The translations under genes and the position numbers were made by a program. A stretch of 64,000 nt of DNA from Clostridium estertheticum. Lineage in GTDB: Bacteria > Bacillota > Clostridia > Clostridiales > Clostridiaceae. Position 1 is the first letter of the stretch. Each line of letters starts with the position of its first letter. Below, piece by piece: positions 26,076 to 33,735 of this stretch. The notes beneath the pieces were generated by a model that worked only from the letters and a program-made list of their open reading frames with translations, was not told where the DNA came from and made no database searches. The stretch is taken from assembly GCF_011065935.2 (NCBI RefSeq), contig NZ_JAAMNH020000001.1:2315001-2379000 (forward strand), read 5' to 3'.

Positions 26076-27728
26076 ATGGAAAATAATAGAACATATTGGA
26101 ATGGACCCAAAGCAGCACATCGTCGTGTTATGTTAAAAGCATCTGGATATACAGACAGCGACATAAAACAAAAACCCCACATTGGAGTACCAAACTCATT
26201 CATGGAAGGTTCTCCAGGCAGTGCGCATCTTCGCCAAATTGCAGAAGCAGTAAAACAAGGGATTTGGGCTGCAGGCGGGATCCCTATAGAATTCGGAATC
26301 CCTGCAACATGTGGTAACGTAGCAAATGGGTCAGAAGAATTAAAATATGAACAAGTTGGACGTGATATCGTAGCAATGTCCGTTGAATTTGTTACAAAAG
26401 TACATCATTTTGACGGCTTGGCAATGATTGCATCTTGCGACAATATTATCGCAGGTACGTATCTAGCAGCAGCTAGACTGGATATTCCATCAATGGTTAT
26501 TACTGGTGGTTCTATGCAGCCAGGTAATTACTGTGGTAAAAAAGTAGTAGAAGCAGATCTAGATGTTGCGGTACTTGGCGGTGAAAGTGAAGAAAGATTA
26601 GCGGATATGGAAGAACATGTATGTCCATCTTATGGTGCTTGTCCATCTATGGGAACAGCTAATACAATGCAAATGCTTGGGGAAGTTTTAAATTTGGTTC
26701 TACCAGGAACAAGTACAATTCCTGCATCTGATAACTTAAAGATTCGTAAAGCTAGAGAAGCAGGAGCTTATATGGTGGAATTAGTAAAATCTGGCCGTAA
26801 ACCCTCTGACTTAATTACAAAAGAAACATTGTTAAATGCAATTATGTTTGATATGGCAGTTGCAGGGTCAACAAATGCAGTATTACATATTTTAAGTATT
26901 GCATATGAACTTGGTATCAAAATCACAATGGAAGACTTTGAAAAATATGCGAAAGAAATTCCATGTATTACAGGTGTCATTCCAAGTGGTCCATATACAG
27001 TAGTAGATTTCCATTATGCAGGCGGGGTTCCAGCTGTTATGAAGATGATTGAAAGCAAACTTTATGTAGATGTTTCAACTATCACAGGAAAGACATGGAA
27101 AGATATTTTAGCAAACGTAAAAGTAGAAAGTACAGATATTATCAGAAGTCTTGACAATCCATTATACAACGAACCAGGACTTAAAGTGTTGCGCGGTAAT
27201 CTTTCTCCAAATGGTGCTATCGTAAGACCAACAGGTGTGCCAAAAGAAATGAAATACTTCAAAGGAAAAGCAAAAGTATTCAGCAATGACTTTGAATCCT
27301 TGGAAGCAATCGAAAAAGGTGAAATTGTACCAGGCGATGTAATCGTTATCCGTTACGAAGGATGTAAAGGTTCTCCAGGTATGAAGGAGGTGATGCTTAC
27401 GACAGATGCTTTGGTAGGCTACGGATTGCATAAGAGCGTAGGACTTGTAACAGACGCTAGATTCTCAGGATTTAACTACGGAGCAATCGTGGGACACGTA
27501 TCACCAGAGGCATACGATGGTGGTAACATTGCACTTGTAGAAAATGGTGATGTTATTGTAGTAGATACAATCAAAGGAGAAATAACATTAGAAGTATCGG
27601 AGAAAGAATTAGAAAAGAGAAGAGAAGTTTGGGTATGCCCACCTCTTAAAGAACAAAAAGGCTGTCTAGCATTATATGCAAAGAATTGCAGACCAGCAGA
27701 AGAAGGCGGAGCTATGCAACCTTGGTAA
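26076..27728 (+). CDS. IlvD/Edd-family dehydratase, atypical
   Basis: 550 aa with AAGGAGGAAG before the ATG. The overall pattern is that of dihydroxy-acid/sugar-acid dehydratases: CPSYGACPSMGTANTM (Fe-S cysteine region), AVAGSTNAVLHI, GAIVRPTGVP, GCKGSPGMKEV and VTDARFSG. These enzymes remove water from a 2,3-dihydroxy acid using an Fe-S cluster and Mg2+. Two usually fixed sites differ: the CDK motif, whose Lys is carbamylated and binds Mg2+, reads CDN here, and the DGIAMGHxGM segment is replaced by CGNVANGSEELK. A true branched-chain IlvD role is therefore doubtful. It stands alone, without ilv or sugar-acid neighbours. Confidence 0.75.
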   Translation: MENNRTYWNGPKAAHRRVMLKASGYTDSDIKQKPHIGVPNSFMEGSPGSAHLRQIAEAVKQGIWAAGGIPIEFGIPATCGNVANGSEELKYEQVGRDIVAMSVEFVTKVHHFDGLAMIASCDNIIAGTYLAAARLDIPSMVITGGSMQPGNYCGKKVVEADLDVAVLGGESEERLADMEEHVCPSYGACPSMGTANTMQMLGEVLNLVLPGTSTIPASDNLKIRKAREAGAYMVELVKSGRKPSDLITKETLLNAIMFDMAVAGSTNAVLHILSIAYELGIKITMEDFEKYAKEIPCITGVIPSGPYTVVDFHYAGGVPAVMKMIESKLYVDVSTITGKTWKDILANVKVESTDIIRSLDNPLYNEPGLKVLRGNLSPNGAIVRPTGVPKEMKYFKGKAKVFSNDFESLEAIEKGEIVPGDVIVIRYEGCKGSPGMKEVMLTTDALVGYGLHKSVGLVTDARFSGFNYGAIVGHVSPEAYDGGNIALVENGDVIVVDTIKGEITLEVSEKELEKRREVWVCPPLKEQKGCLALYAKNCRPAEEGGAMQPW

Positions 27729-27950
27729 AAAAGTAGATAACAGATATTAAAATAATGAAAAAATGAATTAGCCCTCCATGATTTTATAACATTTTGTGAG
27801 GATGATTTATTTCATGAAGGATAATCATGGATGGCTGTTGAATTATGCTAATACTTAAAAACATTTAACGAAAACATTCCCAATTTCCCTAAATTATAGT
27901 ATAATAACTTATGATTGTTATATAATTAACAAAGGAAGGGATGATTTATT

Positions 27951-29288
27951 ATGGAAACAGCAAAAATTTTAAACACTGCCAACAATTCACCAAAAACATT
28001 AAAGAAAGAAATAGGTTTACTAGAAGCAATAACCATAGTTATAGGTATGGTTATAGGTTCAGGGATTTTCTTTAAACCTTCTATTGTGTTTAATAACGCA
28101 GGTTCTCCAATCATGGGAATACTTGCTTGGGTAGCAGGTGGTGTTGTAACTATGGCGTCTGCGCTTACTATAGCTGAAATAGCAGCAGCTATTCCCAAAA
28201 GTGGAGGTATATTTATATATCTTAAAGAGCTATATGGAGAAAAATGGGCATTTCTATTCGGTTGGGTACAAACAGTTATTTATGTACCTGGGGCTTCAGC
28301 AGCACTCGCAATAGTACTCGCAACTCAAGCTACTAACTTTGTACCAATGACCCCAATTCAGCAAAAACTATTTGCAATAGTAATGATCCTAATTATTACC
28401 ACTGCAAACGTATTATCAACAAAACTTGGTAGTAAAATTCAATTTGTTGCAACTATTGCAAAATTAATCCCAATTATTATTATAATTGCTTTAGGCCTTA
28501 TAAAAGGAACAGCACACAGCTTTTCTATGCCAGTGGGTGCTACAGCTGCTGGCGCTGGTTTTGGAGCAGCTATGCTTGGAACACTTTGGGCCTATGATGG
28601 CTGGGTTGGTGTAGTTAATATAGCAGGAGAACTTAAAAACCCTAAAAAAGACATACCAAAATCCATAATTTTAGGCTTAACCGTTATTATGATAGTATAT
28701 GTTTTATTTAATTTAGCACTTATAAACATAGTTCCTATAACAGCTGTTTTAAGCTCTAACAAAGTAGCGTCTGATGCTGCAACAGTTTTATTTGGGAAAT
28801 CCGGATCATTATTTATAACTGCCGGTATACTAATTTCAATCTTTGGAGCATTAAATGGTTATCTAATGACAGGAGTTAGAATACCTTTCGCTATGGCACA
28901 GGATAAACTTTTACCTTTTCATAAGTTTCTCGGAAAAGTTAATGAAAAACATACTACACCATTAAACGCTTTTGTTTTTGAGGCAGTACTTGCTTGCTTA
29001 TATGTATTTAGTGGTTCTTTTGATACATTAACTGATCTTGTTGTCTTTGTTTTATGGATTTTCTTCACCATGGCAGTAGCTGGTATCTTTATATTAAGAA
29101 CGAAACATAAAGATTTAGTTCGCCCTTATAAAGTACCATTCTACCCAATAGTTCCACTCATAGGAATTTTTGGAGGTATGTATATTGTAATGAGTACGCT
29201 TTTAACTGATACTCGAAAAGCACTTATAGGACTCGGAATAACCTTAATTGGATTGCCTGTATATTGGTATATCACAAAGAAAAAGTAA
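27951..29288 (+). CDS. APC-superfamily amino acid permease (LAT/antiporter type)
   Basis: 445 aa with about 12 hydrophobic segments. The first helix has GMVIGSGIFFKPS, the glycine-rich substrate loop of APC transporters, followed by a helix with AEIAAAIPKSGGIFIYL, typical of the LAT/amino-acid exchanger group. AAGGAAGGG precedes the ATG. The amino acid carried cannot be read from the sequence. It is transcribed alone and followed by a hairpin terminator. Confidence 0.9.
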   Translation: METAKILNTANNSPKTLKKEIGLLEAITIVIGMVIGSGIFFKPSIVFNNAGSPIMGILAWVAGGVVTMASALTIAEIAAAIPKSGGIFIYLKELYGEKWAFLFGWVQTVIYVPGASAALAIVLATQATNFVPMTPIQQKLFAIVMILIITTANVLSTKLGSKIQFVATIAKLIPIIIIIALGLIKGTAHSFSMPVGATAAGAGFGAAMLGTLWAYDGWVGVVNIAGELKNPKKDIPKSIILGLTVIMIVYVLFNLALINIVPITAVLSSNKVASDAATVLFGKSGSLFITAGILISIFGALNGYLMTGVRIPFAMAQDKLLPFHKFLGKVNEKHTTPLNAFVFEAVLACLYVFSGSFDTLTDLVVFVLWIFFTMAVAGIFILRTKHKDLVRPYKVPFYPIVPLIGIFGGMYIVMSTLLTDTRKALIGLGITLIGLPVYWYITKKK

Positions 29289-29318
29289 AATAAGAAACTG
29301 TTCTAATGTATTCTAAGC

Positions 29319-29424
29319 TTAGATTTTAGATTAATGATAAAAATAACACTACTGCACTTGGGGGGAACCCAGTGCAGTAGTGTTTTCAATTATTCACTAT
29401 TAAAAAGATTGGTATTTAATTATT
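29319..29424 (+). repeat. Duplicated 3' element, copy A, with terminator hairpin
   Basis: About 105 bp are shared with 33313-33424 (opening TTAGATTTTAGATTAATGAT, closing GATTGGTATTTAA). Inside, AACACTACTGCAC (29345-29357) pairs with GTGCAGTAGTGTT (29372-29384) and TTTTC follows. The two copies differ in the stem by paired, compensating changes, showing that the hairpin matters. Confidence 0.75.
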
Positions 29425-29526
29425 CAGGTATTGATGTTTTTAAAGATACACAGGTTTCATCTTGAAATATATTAATGGTATGTCCTCTATGAAAACGGAA
29501 AAGTGAGGGCCAAAATAAATTAATTC

Positions 29527-29555
29527 TTGACATCCTTTTTTAAATAGTGTAATGT
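29527..29555 (+). promoter_or_regulatory. Sigma-A promoter of the small membrane/HTH operon
   Basis: TTGACA (29527-29532), 17-bp spacer and TAATGT (29550-29555) precede the gene starting at 29612. The -10 lies inside the left arm of an inverted repeat. Confidence 0.6.
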
Positions 29556-29593
29556 GAAGTTAAGTTCACGTGAAGCAAACTTCATATTACACT
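29546..29593. promoter_or_regulatory. Operator-like inverted repeat over the -10
   Basis: AGTGTAATGTGAAGTT (29546-29561) and AACTTCATATTACACT (29578-29593) match at 15 of 16 positions. The centre holds a further palindrome, TTCACGTGAA (29565-29574). The position suits auto-repression by the small HTH regulator encoded in the same operon (inference). Confidence 0.5.
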
Positions 29594-29611
29594 ATGTTAG
29601 GAGCGATTTGT

Positions 29612-30028
29612 TTGAAAAATAGATTTATAGAGCTTTATTTATGCTCATTAGCAATTCTTACAATGGGAGTTTTTGAAACAATTTTCAATTACACTAAAGT
29701 TAATACTACCAAGGGATTCTATTTTGGTATTATAAAGTTATTTGTAGGAACAATCTTTTTAGTTTTCAATATAACTTATCACATTAAAAGTAAAAAAAAC
29801 CGCAAACAGTTGGAAAGAGAATTATCAAAAGAATATGATGAGAGAGATGATTTAATAGATGGAAAAGCTTCGCACTTTACCATGAGTACTTTAATGATTA
29901 TGATTTTCCTTATGATGTTTCTTTCCAGATGGATTTCCATTCCTACAGATATGGCTTTATTTATCATTATAATATTCTGCATGATTACTTACGGATTAGC
30001 TAAAAAATATTATAGTCATTTTCTTTAA
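29612..30028 (+). CDS. Membrane protein in an HTH-regulator operon (DUF2178-like)
   Basis: 138 aa from TTG 29612, which follows TTAGGAG; the upstream GTG at 29570 lies in the operator and is rejected. Four hydrophobic segments are seen (two near the N-terminus, two near the C-terminus), separated by a charged stretch KSKKNRKQLERELSKEYDER. A polytopic protein followed within 11 bp by a 66-aa Cro-like regulator is a common pair in Firmicutes. Its function is unknown. Confidence 0.7.
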   Translation: MKNRFIELYLCSLAILTMGVFETIFNYTKVNTTKGFYFGIIKLFVGTIFLVFNITYHIKSKKNRKQLERELSKEYDERDDLIDGKASHFTMSTLMIMIFLMMFLSRWISIPTDMALFIIIIFCMITYGLAKKYYSHFL

Positions 30029-30038
30029 GGAGAGCTTT

Positions 30039-30239
30039 ATGAAAAATAGAATAAAAGAATTGCGTTTAGAACATGGAATAACACAACAAGAATTAGCTGA
30101 TAAAGTATGTGTATCTTCAAGAACAATTATCTCTTTAGAAAAACAACAATATAATCCATCTGTTTTACTGGCATATAAAATTTCTTCGGTCTTTAACCTA
30201 CCAATTGAAGAAACTTTTATATTTGAAGAAGATGACTAA
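30039..30239 (+). CDS. Small XRE/Cro-type HTH regulator
   Basis: 66 aa consisting of little more than a helix-turn-helix: RIKELRLEHGITQQELADKV and SSRTIISLEKQQYNPS, the YgzD/Xre-like pattern. AAGGAGAG precedes the ATG. It is in one operon with the upstream membrane protein, and the inverted repeat at 29546-29593 is a plausible binding site. Confidence 0.88.
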   Translation: MKNRIKELRLEHGITQQELADKVCVSSRTIISLEKQQYNPSVLLAYKISSVFNLPIEETFIFEEDD

Positions 30240-30299
30240 TTATAAAAATGCATGCAATAAAATTGTTAAAAAATAAAATATTGAGTGGAGGAAAATATT

Positions 30300-30515
30300 A
30301 TGATAATTCAAAAACTATTATTTATACTTTTCGGAGTAGTATTAACATTATGGGGAATATATAGAATGAAAACAGATAAGGCGTTTGTAGGAAAAACCCA
30401 AACAAGAAAAAATATTTTTAACTTTTTAATAATTGGACAAGCTTCTGGACTTGGACAATTATTAAGTGGAATTATATGTATAATTTTAGGGGTTTTATCT
30501 TTTATAATTAAGTAA
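30300..30515 (+). CDS. Small two-helix membrane protein
   Basis: 71 aa from ATG 30300, 8 bp after GGAGG at 30287-30291. Two hydrophobic helices (LLFILFGVVLTLWGIY and LLSGIICIILGVLSFII) flank a basic loop with KTQTRKN. No family recognised. It may share the transcript of the HTH gene 60 bp upstream. Confidence 0.65.
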   Translation: MIIQKLLFILFGVVLTLWGIYRMKTDKAFVGKTQTRKNIFNFLIIGQASGLGQLLSGIICIILGVLSFIIK

Positions 30516-30956
30516 TTTGTAATGTTAAGGAGTTAAGCTGTATTTAAAAGCTTAGCTCAGAATATTAATTTTTCTATAATCTATATCTATCAAAGCTAAA
30601 TAGCAAACAAAAGTTAGCAACCACAAATTTTCAATCTATATTTGATATTGTATATTTGATCCATTGTTAGCATCTCCCTGTTCTCCTTTTCAGTTTCGTC
30701 ACTAAAAAGGATATTGTATTTTGTGGGCGCTGGCAATGGATTTTTTCCATTTTATGCTTGGTTTTTTAAGAGCCGGTCTGTATGGTTTTTATTATACCAA
30801 AAACAAGGAGGTAAGTGCCTCTGACTTACTCTACTGGTAGCAGAAACTGTAAGTTGATGTTTTATAATAAAACAGATGAGGTTTTTAAGGGAAGGTGGAG
30901 ATGCCTGAGAAAAATAGAGTATAATTATATAAAACATAAAAGAAAAGAGGAGTAGT
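30516..30956. other. Gene-poor stretch before the MerR gene
   Basis: No supported gene. On the minus strand near 30750-30620 a frame reads GKNPLPAPTKYNILFSDETE then EKENREMLTMDQIYNIKY, which looks protein-like but lacks a start and was not recognised; it may be a relic. No clear riboswitch or terminator was seen. Confidence 0.4.
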
Positions 30957-31772
30957 ATGGATAAAAAATTTTCAATTGGGCAAGTTAGCAAATTATATGA
31001 GGTTAGCATAGATACTTTAAGATATTATGATAAGGTAGGGCTTTTAAAGCCTATAGTTAATGAGAGTAATGGCTATAGGTTTTATGGACTGAGGGATTTA
31101 GAACAGCTAGACTTAATTCTTAGTTCAAGAGCTTTGGAGATTCCCATAAAAGATATAACTAAAATCATTAAAAGTAAAGAAATCAATAGTTATATTATGT
31201 TAATGGAGAAACAAGAAAAATTAGTTAGTGAAAGAATTAATAGCTTATTTAAGCTTCAAAAGGACATAGCGGAAAATAAAAATATCCTTAATGAAATAGA
31301 AGAGCATAATAATATAATGAATTTTGAAATTATAAAGCCTTATAAAGATGAGTATACCCTTATAGAAATGAATGTAAATGAGTTATTAGTAAAGAAAGAT
31401 TATAAGAAATATTTAAGATTATTGGACGCGGACATATCTATGGGGGAATATTTTTACTCCTATTCTATAGCTGCAGATAATTCTGTAGTTGATTATGCAG
31501 CTGGATTATATATAGTAATTAACACCAATAATAAGGTGGTTATAGAAGAGACGATAGAGAGTAATAACTTAATTATAGAAAAGAAAAATATAAATGGTAG
31601 CTTTGTAAAAGTAAGATATTATGGTGATTCACATTCCTTTAATAAGTATATTATAGCGTTAAATAGCTATTTTACAGGTAAGGAGAATAAGAACATTTAC
31701 GCTAAGGACTATTTTTATATGCCAACAGAAGATGATGGCATGTATTATTGTGAAATAATCATGAAATTATAA
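30957..31772 (+). CDS. MerR-family transcriptional activator with GyrI-like ligand domain
   Basis: 271 aa. The N-terminus SIGQVSKLYEVSIDTLRYYD is the MerR winged helix, and YRFYGLRDLEQLD is its wing. A coiled coil follows (about residues 75-125), then a beta-rich C-terminal domain of the GyrI/multidrug-sensor type, as in BmrR. AAAAGAGGAG precedes the ATG. The MFS gene after it has a MerR-type promoter with an overlong spacer, so it is the likely target. Confidence 0.9.
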   Translation: MDKKFSIGQVSKLYEVSIDTLRYYDKVGLLKPIVNESNGYRFYGLRDLEQLDLILSSRALEIPIKDITKIIKSKEINSYIMLMEKQEKLVSERINSLFKLQKDIAENKNILNEIEEHNNIMNFEIIKPYKDEYTLIEMNVNELLVKKDYKKYLRLLDADISMGEYFYSYSIAADNSVVDYAAGLYIVINTNNKVVIEETIESNNLIIEKKNINGSFVKVRYYGDSHSFNKYIIALNSYFTGKENKNIYAKDYFYMPTEDDGMYYCEIIMKL

Positions 31773-31780
31773 TTTAGGTA

Positions 31781-31811
31781 TTGACTCTAGAGTTACTCCA
31801 TACTTTAAAAT
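31781..31811 (+). promoter_or_regulatory. MerR-type promoter (19-bp spacer) for the MFS gene
   Basis: TTGACT (31781-31786) and TAAAAT (31806-31811) are 19 bp apart. The spacer begins CTAGAGTTACTCCATA, giving the GACTCTAGAGT-type dyad bound by MerR regulators that untwist the DNA. Confidence 0.75.
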
Positions 31812-31843
31812 TTATAGTGTGGGTTACGAAGGAGGAATAATAA

Positions 31844-33028
31844 ATGAAGTTAATTAAAAATAGGATATTTATGACGATTTTAGCCACAGATATAATTCAA
31901 CAACTTGCTATATGGGTTCGTAACATTTCCATAATGTTTTTTGTTATGGAAATATCAAAAAATAATCCATTAGCTGTATCTACATTGAATTTAGTAGAGT
32001 ATGTACCAATGGTGCTTTTAACTTTTGTTGGAGGGGTTATCGCCGATAAGTACAATCCTAAAAAGCTTATGATACTAGGTGATTCTCTTAGTTCAGTTTC
32101 TTTCATAGTACTAGGTTACGTTATGGCTAAAGGACTATTAATTAGTATTTTTGCAGTGGTATTGATATCAGCAACCGTTACACAGTTTTCATATCCAGCT
32201 TCACAAAAATATTTTAAAGAATATATTCCTGAGGAACAAGTTGAACAAGCTGTAGGAATTTCACAGTTATTAGGTTCAATGTTCTATGTAATAGGACCAT
32301 TTTTAGGTTCATATTTCTATTTTAAATTTGGTATAAAAACAACATTAGTGATACTTTCAATGTTGTTTTTAGTTTCAATAGCTTTAATATCGACATTACC
32401 AAATAAAAAGTTTCACACTTTAGAAAGTGATGGATTTAAAGAGGATGTTAAACTAACATTTAAATATGTAAAAGAGAATAAAACTATACTAAGGCTTTTT
32501 AAAGTATTTGCTTTATTATCATTTACATTAGGAATAGCTAATAATCTTGATATATTTGTTGTTACAGAAAGACTAGGTTTAGATAAAGGATTCTATCAAT
32601 TCTTTTCAGGAGTAGCAGGTGTAGGGGTAGTTGTAGGAGGATTACTATATGTGGTTTTTGCAAAATATTTATCAAATTTTAAGGTACTGTTTATATTTAT
32701 AACAGTATTAACCGTTACTATTTTTTTTGAAGGATATTCAACAATGACAGTAGTAACAATAGCATTACAATTTATAGATAATGCTATGTTATCTATTATA
32801 AGTATATATGTTGTAGCATCAATTACTAAGGTGACAGACCAAGAGTATTTAGGGAAAGTAAATGGATTATCATCAACAATAATGTATTTAGGTATAAGTA
32901 TAGGAACTATATTCTCAGGAATAGCGATGAAAAGTATTTCTCTTGTATTTGCCTACGGTGTAGGAAGTTCAGCTTTACTAATTTTAATACTAGTATTATA
33001 TTTGGATAGCAAAAAAGGAAATAATTGA
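31844..33028 (+). CDS. MFS transporter (macrolide/drug-efflux type)
   Basis: 394 aa, 12 predicted helices. GGVIADKYNPKKLMILGD after helix 2 is the MFS loop 2-3 motif, and the layout resembles the MefA/enterobactin-exporter group. GAAGGAGGA precedes the ATG. It lies directly downstream of a ligand-sensing MerR gene and behind a MerR-type promoter, pointing to inducible export of a toxic compound. The compound is unknown. Confidence 0.85.
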   Translation: MKLIKNRIFMTILATDIIQQLAIWVRNISIMFFVMEISKNNPLAVSTLNLVEYVPMVLLTFVGGVIADKYNPKKLMILGDSLSSVSFIVLGYVMAKGLLISIFAVVLISATVTQFSYPASQKYFKEYIPEEQVEQAVGISQLLGSMFYVIGPFLGSYFYFKFGIKTTLVILSMLFLVSIALISTLPNKKFHTLESDGFKEDVKLTFKYVKENKTILRLFKVFALLSFTLGIANNLDIFVVTERLGLDKGFYQFFSGVAGVGVVVGGLLYVVFAKYLSNFKVLFIFITVLTVTIFFEGYSTMTVVTIALQFIDNAMLSIISIYVVASITKVTDQEYLGKVNGLSSTIMYLGISIGTIFSGIAMKSISLVFAYGVGSSALLILILVLYLDSKKGNN

Positions 33029-33046
33029 AAATGACTATTCTTTTTC

Positions 33047-33316
33047 ATGTATCAAGCGATAAATTCCAGTTATATAGAAGTAGTTTCTTGGACCGATGCA
33101 TTGGGGAATATAAATCCAGTGAGATTTAAAATTACTAATGAAGATGAAAGTAATTCTGTTGTTAAAATAGATAAAGTTATTTGCGTGGATAAAGAAAAGC
33201 TGGCGGGAAACAATATGCTAGTGTTTAAATGCCAGAGTGTAATAAACGGAAATGAGAAGCTGTATGAGATAAAATATGAGTTAAGTACTTGTAGGTGGAT
33301 ATTATTTAAGATTTAG
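33047..33316 (+). CDS. Small hypothetical protein
   Basis: 89 codons beginning near ATG 33047; no ribosome-binding site, and the conserved-looking part starts at SYIEVVSWTDALGNINPV. The protein is beta-rich (IDKVICVDKEKLAGNN, VFKCQSVINGNEKLYEIKY), soluble and unassigned. It follows the MFS gene by 18 bp and could be translated by coupling. A relic whose start was lost is possible. Confidence 0.5.
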   Translation: MYQAINSSYIEVVSWTDALGNINPVRFKITNEDESNSVVKIDKVICVDKEKLAGNNMLVFKCQSVINGNEKLYEIKYELSTCRWILFKI

Positions 33317-33424
33317 ATTTTAGATTAATGATAAAAATAACAATGCTACACTTGGGGGGGGGAACCCAGTGCAGCATTGTTTTCATTTAATTAACTATTT
33401 AAAAGGATTGGTATTTAAATTATA
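33313..33424 (+). repeat. Duplicated 3' element, copy B, with terminator hairpin
   Basis: Second copy of the element at 29319-29424. The hairpin arms AACAATGCTACAC (33339-33351) and GTGCAGCATTGTT (33369-33381) keep pairing although ATGC has replaced CTAC of copy A. The loop has nine G instead of six. Confidence 0.75.
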
Positions 33425-33608
33425 GACTATTTTGGAGATTCTATTCAATGCGGTATTTATAATTTTAACGTTTGTTTAAAAAGTCCGACAATATCGCCTT
33501 TACCTAGAGTTCAAGCTATTTGAGAATAATTATAGTTAATTAATTTCAAGTAAATAAAAAAAGTAATATTTGGATATATGCAGAATAATATGTATTGAGG
33601 TGATTAAT

Positions 33609-33694
33609 ATGAATAAGAAACAGTTAATCATTATGTGTATTGTGTTGTAGCTACTTTTTTAATCGGCCATTTTGTGGGGTCAGTTCTGCAATAA
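33609..33694 (+). pseudogene. Frameshifted tiny membrane-peptide gene
   Basis: After TGAGGTGATT an ATG at 33609 opens MNKKQLIIMCIVL and stops. The +1 frame continues VATFLIGHFVGSVLQ to a stop at 33694. Together they would form a single-helix protein of about 27 residues. A one-base change explains the break. Confidence 0.5.
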
Positions 33695-33735
33695 ACAGAG
33701 TAAATAAAACTATAAATTTGAAGGGAGGATGTTTT

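Noticed and set aside
30752..31009. 85-codon minus-strand frame
   Set aside because: Antisense to the conserved MerR DNA-binding domain; no binding site or protein-like composition.
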